33,442 nucleotides of DNA, from the NCBI GenBank assembly GCA_031732795.1, contig JAVMKC010000036.1, positions 1 to 33,442 of the forward strand, given 5' to 3'. Origin of the DNA: Accumulibacter sp031732795. GTDB taxonomy: Bacteria > Pseudomonadota > Gammaproteobacteria > Burkholderiales > Rhodocyclaceae. Below the pieces are notes generated by a model. That model was given only the letters and a program-made list of their open reading frames with translations. It did no database searches and had not been told where the DNA came from. Shown here in pieces: positions 31,512 through 33,442 of this stretch (its first letter is position 1; each line of letters opens with the position of its first letter). The position numbers and the translations under genes are program-made.

Positions 31512-32357
31512 ATGCCCGACAATCACGTCAACGATCCTGCCAAACAGCGGCAGGGAATCCAGTCGATCGAAGTCGGCACGCGCCTGCTGCGTGTGCTGGC
31601 GACCAATGGGCGGCCGATGATGCTTCGCGACATCGCCAATAACGCCAGCATGTCCGCGGCCAAGGCCCGTCGCTACCTGGTGAGCTTCATGCGCATGGGG
31701 CTGGTCGAACAAAACAGTGTCAGCGGCCGCTACGATCTCGGCGAGTTCGCTCTCGAGCTCGGCCTGGCCAGCCTCGCCCGGCTCGACCCGGTGCGGCTGG
31801 CCGGACCGGTGCTCGACGATCTGTGCGAACGGACCGGTGAAACGGTGGCTCTGGCGATGTGGGGCAATCACGGAGCCACCTGCGTACGTTGGGTCGAAGC
31901 GGGCGGGCCGGTCACCGTCACCTTGCGCACCGGCGTCGTCCTGCCGCTGACCGCGTCGGCCAGCGGACTGGCCTTCGCCGCCTTCTACCGCTCGCCGTAC
32001 CTCAAGCGGATGATCGAAGCCGAGATCGACGCCCGCGCTGCCGCGCGGCAAGTCGATAAAGCAGGCTTGCTGGCCGCGCTCAAGGAACGGCTGGCGGAAA
32101 TTCGTGAAAAAGGGCTGTCGCGATCGTCGGGCAGCATGACACCGGGAATCAACGGCTTCAGCGCGCCGGTCTTCGACCATACGGGACACATGGTCGCCGC
32201 GATCACCTCACTGGGCATCATCGGCAACTTCGATCTGGATTGGCAGAGTCCGACCGCGCGCAGTACCCGCGAAGCGGCGGCGACGCTGTCGCAACGGCTG
32301 GGTTTCGGCAGTGTCGGCGTCATCAAAAGCCATGCAGGCGATGTCGCCGCCCCGTGA
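31512..32357 (+). CDS. IclR-family transcriptional regulator
   Basis: This 281-aa regulator has an N-terminal winged helix-turn-helix (about 15-78; QSIEVGTRLLRVLATNG, LRDIANNASMSAAKARRYLVSF, YDLGEFALELG) and a C-terminal IclR effector domain (about 90-265; RTGETVALAMWGNHGATCVRW, LPLTASASGLAFAAF, GINGFSAPVFDHTGHMVAAIT). IclR proteins bind small carbon compounds. The ATG at 31512 has a weak ribosome site. It follows the tpx terminator and overlaps the next small gene by 17 nt, so those two are probably co-transcribed. Its target genes are not evident here. Confidence 0.92.
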   Translation: MPDNHVNDPAKQRQGIQSIEVGTRLLRVLATNGRPMMLRDIANNASMSAAKARRYLVSFMRMGLVEQNSVSGRYDLGEFALELGLASLARLDPVRLAGPVLDDLCERTGETVALAMWGNHGATCVRWVEAGGPVTVTLRTGVVLPLTASASGLAFAAFYRSPYLKRMIEAEIDARAAARQVDKAGLLAALKERLAEIREKGLSRSSGSMTPGINGFSAPVFDHTGHMVAAITSLGIIGNFDLDWQSPTARSTREAAATLSQRLGFGSVGVIKSHAGDVAAP

Positions 32358-32607
32358 GTGTCGTCCGGGCTGCGGAGCCTGCTGTATCGCCCCATCGATC
32401 ACCACGCCGATGCCAGGTCATCCCTTCGGCAAGCCCGCCGGGCAACCGTGCGTGCATCTCGATGTCGATTACCGCTGCAGTTTGTGGGGGCGGCCCGAAC
32501 GCCCCTCGTTCTGTGCCGGCTTGAGAGCGTCTGTCGACATGTGCGGCAATGATCGTCAGCAGGCCCTGGTGTGGTTGACGGCGCTGGAGCGGACAACGCA
32601 ACCCTGA
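32341..32607 (+). CDS. YkgJ-type cysteine cluster protein
   Basis: The 88-aa protein carries a UPF0153/YkgJ Cys motif predicted to bind zinc or an iron-sulfur cluster: ECRPGCGACC with C7, C11, C14 and C15, then C37, C46, C58 and C68. The family pattern is C-x(3)-C-x(2)-CC followed by a central FGKPAG(Q)PCVHL. Its molecular role is unknown. The ATG at 32341 lies inside the end of the IclR gene; upstream Met codons at 32311 and 32332 are possible. The overlap suggests translational coupling. Confidence 0.82.
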   Translation: MSPPRECRPGCGACCIAPSITTPMPGHPFGKPAGQPCVHLDVDYRCSLWGRPERPSFCAGLRASVDMCGNDRQQALVWLTALERTTQP

Positions 32608-32670
32608 AAGCCGGCTATCTACGTCCCCAGTGCGTGATGTCCTCGACCGAGGACGGACATGCAGCACTCT

Positions 32671-33135
32671 TCAAAGACCACTGACAAAGTGGAATGGAAC
32701 GGCGATCGAAGCTGTGCCGGTGTCAAGAATAACCGTTGCTTGCCACTGCATGGCTCCAGTGGTACAGATCGGCAAAGTAGCCTGACCGATGAAACGCTGC
32801 CCGTCCGCCTGCTTCGCCAAGCGGGTCCGGTTATAGCCCATCTGCATGGTGGCGCCGGCGAAATCGACTTCAACCTGGCGCAGATCGTTGCGGTCGACGA
32901 TCAATTGTAACTGCAACGGTTTAACCGCTGGAATTGGTCGCGGCTCGATCGAAAATACCATTCGCTCCCCATTGGGCAGTACGGTTTGGCAGTTGCCCTG
33001 GTTCAAGTCACAATCCGACAAGGGCAGGATGATGTCCGATCGTGGGGAAAGCCGCGGAGCCAGATAATAGGCGGCAGTGCCGAGAAAGACCACGGCTGCC
33101 ACCAGTAGAATGTCGAAAATCAGAGCCTTGCTCAT
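32671..33135 (-). CDS. Membrane-anchored protein with YtkA/FixH-like fold, function unknown
   Basis: The 154-aa protein has one N-terminal transmembrane helix (IFDILLVAAVVFLGTAAYYL, about 6-25) and a periplasmic beta domain. The region VDFAGATMQMGYNRTRLA with FIGQATLPICTTGAMQWQATVIL recalls the YtkA/FixH-like fold (a Met-rich M-x-M-G motif, then a lone Cys before a Trp), seen near copper and cytochrome-oxidase assembly genes. C42 and C49 add a possible redox or metal pair. Identification is tentative. The ATG at 33135 is immediately preceded by TATACTTTCCGG, leaving hardly any leader. Confidence 0.75.
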   Translation of the reverse strand: MSKALIFDILLVAAVVFLGTAAYYLAPRLSPRSDIILPLSDCDLNQGNCQTVLPNGERMVFSIEPRPIPAVKPLQLQLIVDRNDLRQVEVDFAGATMQMGYNRTRLAKQADGQRFIGQATLPICTTGAMQWQATVILDTGTASIAVPFHFVSGL

Positions 33136-33201
33136 CCGGAAAGTATAGCGTCACGGGAGAATGAATGCGATTGAAACCGAATGCGCGGCGGTCTCGAAGG
33201 G

Positions 33202-33351
33202 CAACAACGCGAGCAAGAAGGTTCAAGCATCAAACGTCACCTCGCCGTGGACACGCCGGGGCAGCCCCACGTGGTGGCGATGAGTGCGGCCGAGGTGACC
33301 GACCGCACCAAAGCACTGCAGACACTCAGATGCAGCAAGGACACGCTCTGA
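33202..33351 (+). pseudogene. IS5-type transposase fragment, frameshifted
   Basis: From 33229 the frame reads IKRHLAVDTPGQPHVVAMSAA and continues EVTDRTKALQTL to a stop at 33349-33351, a typical IS5-superfamily transposase block (G-[RI]-KRH-VDT, then TAA-VTDR-GAL). The preceding residues SKKVQ fit in another frame (33212-33226), and restoring one lost G near 33227 would give the expected SKKVQGIKRH. The N-terminal part and the C-terminal part with the final DDE residues are gone, so this is a decayed relic. Confidence 0.7.
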
Positions 33352-33369
33352 CAGATCAACAAGAAGCTA

Positions 33370-33442
33370 GGGTCTGTTCACAGTAGATGATTTGTGTTTA
33401 CATTCTGGAATTTGGATGTGGCACATGGATCGACGGATGTTG
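33370..33442 (+). mobile_element. Left end of an insertion sequence, probably IS5 family (cut by the window edge)
   Basis: GGGTCTGTTCACA (33370-33382) directly follows CTA, giving the CTAG context that IS5-family elements favour as target (YTAR). It has the look of a terminal inverted repeat. A start codon at 33425 opens the frame MDRRML, a plausible transposase N terminus, 55 nt inside. The remainder of the element lies outside the window, so neither the other end nor the target duplication can be seen. Confidence 0.45.
33425..33442 (+). CDS. Possible transposase N terminus, partial
   Basis: Six codons, MDRRML, at the extreme window edge, downstream of the putative terminal repeat. Too short to identify; the call depends entirely on its position. 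Confidence 0.3.

Noticed and set aside
1..33442. CRISPR array, riboswitch, prophage or toxin-antitoxin system
   Set aside because: No regularly spaced direct repeats, aptamer-like conserved folds, phage structural genes or small paired toxin/antitoxin frames were recognised.

Overview
The window is a chromosomal segment of a flagellated, polyhydroxyalkanoate (PHA)-storing proteobacterium. FlhF/FlhG next to FliA, MotC, CheZ, duplicated CheV, a PhaF/PhaI-type phasin and a Marinobacter-like fatty acyl reductase fit a betaproteobacterium (Rhodocyclales-like), though a related PHA-storing gammaproteobacterium cannot be excluded. Genes are GC-rich and compact; intergenic gaps are AT-richer and hold repeats and scars.

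Left part (1-9.4 kb): a truncated initiator tRNA-Met (minus) is followed by a heat-shock block. Two hsp20 genes (minus) and cbpA (plus) diverge from back-to-back sigma-32-type promoters at 1302-1359. Next comes a lipid/storage block on the minus strand: a TPR-like protein, a TetR regulator, a patatin phospholipase and a PHA phasin. Divergent from the phasin is a two-domain fatty acyl-CoA/ACP reductase. A ProQ/FinO-domain RNA chaperone, an unrecognised 190-aa protein and an unrecognised bitopic membrane protein (minus) follow.

Middle part (10.7-25.2 kb): about 1 kb without a convincing gene precedes a chemotaxis operon cheV-cheV-cheY-cheZ-cheA, closed by a strong intrinsic terminator at 16913-16939. 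A gap with a palindromic repeat element separates it from the late flagellar operon flhB-flhA-flhF-flhG-fliA-motC, whose genes mostly overlap by 4-8 nt. The expected motD partner is missing: only a start codon overlapping the motC stop and about 20 codons remain, followed by roughly 0.7 kb of gene-free DNA.

Right part (25.2-33.4 kb): mrp/apbC (Fe-S carrier ATPase, minus), an RND efflux pump (lipoprotein adaptor plus permease, minus, ATGA overlap), then on the plus strand a Tpx thiol peroxidase, an IclR regulator and an overlapping YkgJ-type Cys-cluster protein. A small membrane-anchored YtkA/FixH-like protein (minus), a frameshifted IS5-type transposase remnant and the left end of what looks like another insertion sequence close the window.

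The most notable observations are the divergent heat-shock promoters, the lipid-storage gene neighbourhood, the loss of motD, repeated acidic/LFDS peptides in CheZ that resemble its C-terminal CheY-binding tail, and the palindromic element between the chemotaxis and flagellar operons. No clearly new multi-gene system is evident; the storage-lipid neighbourhood is the best candidate for one.
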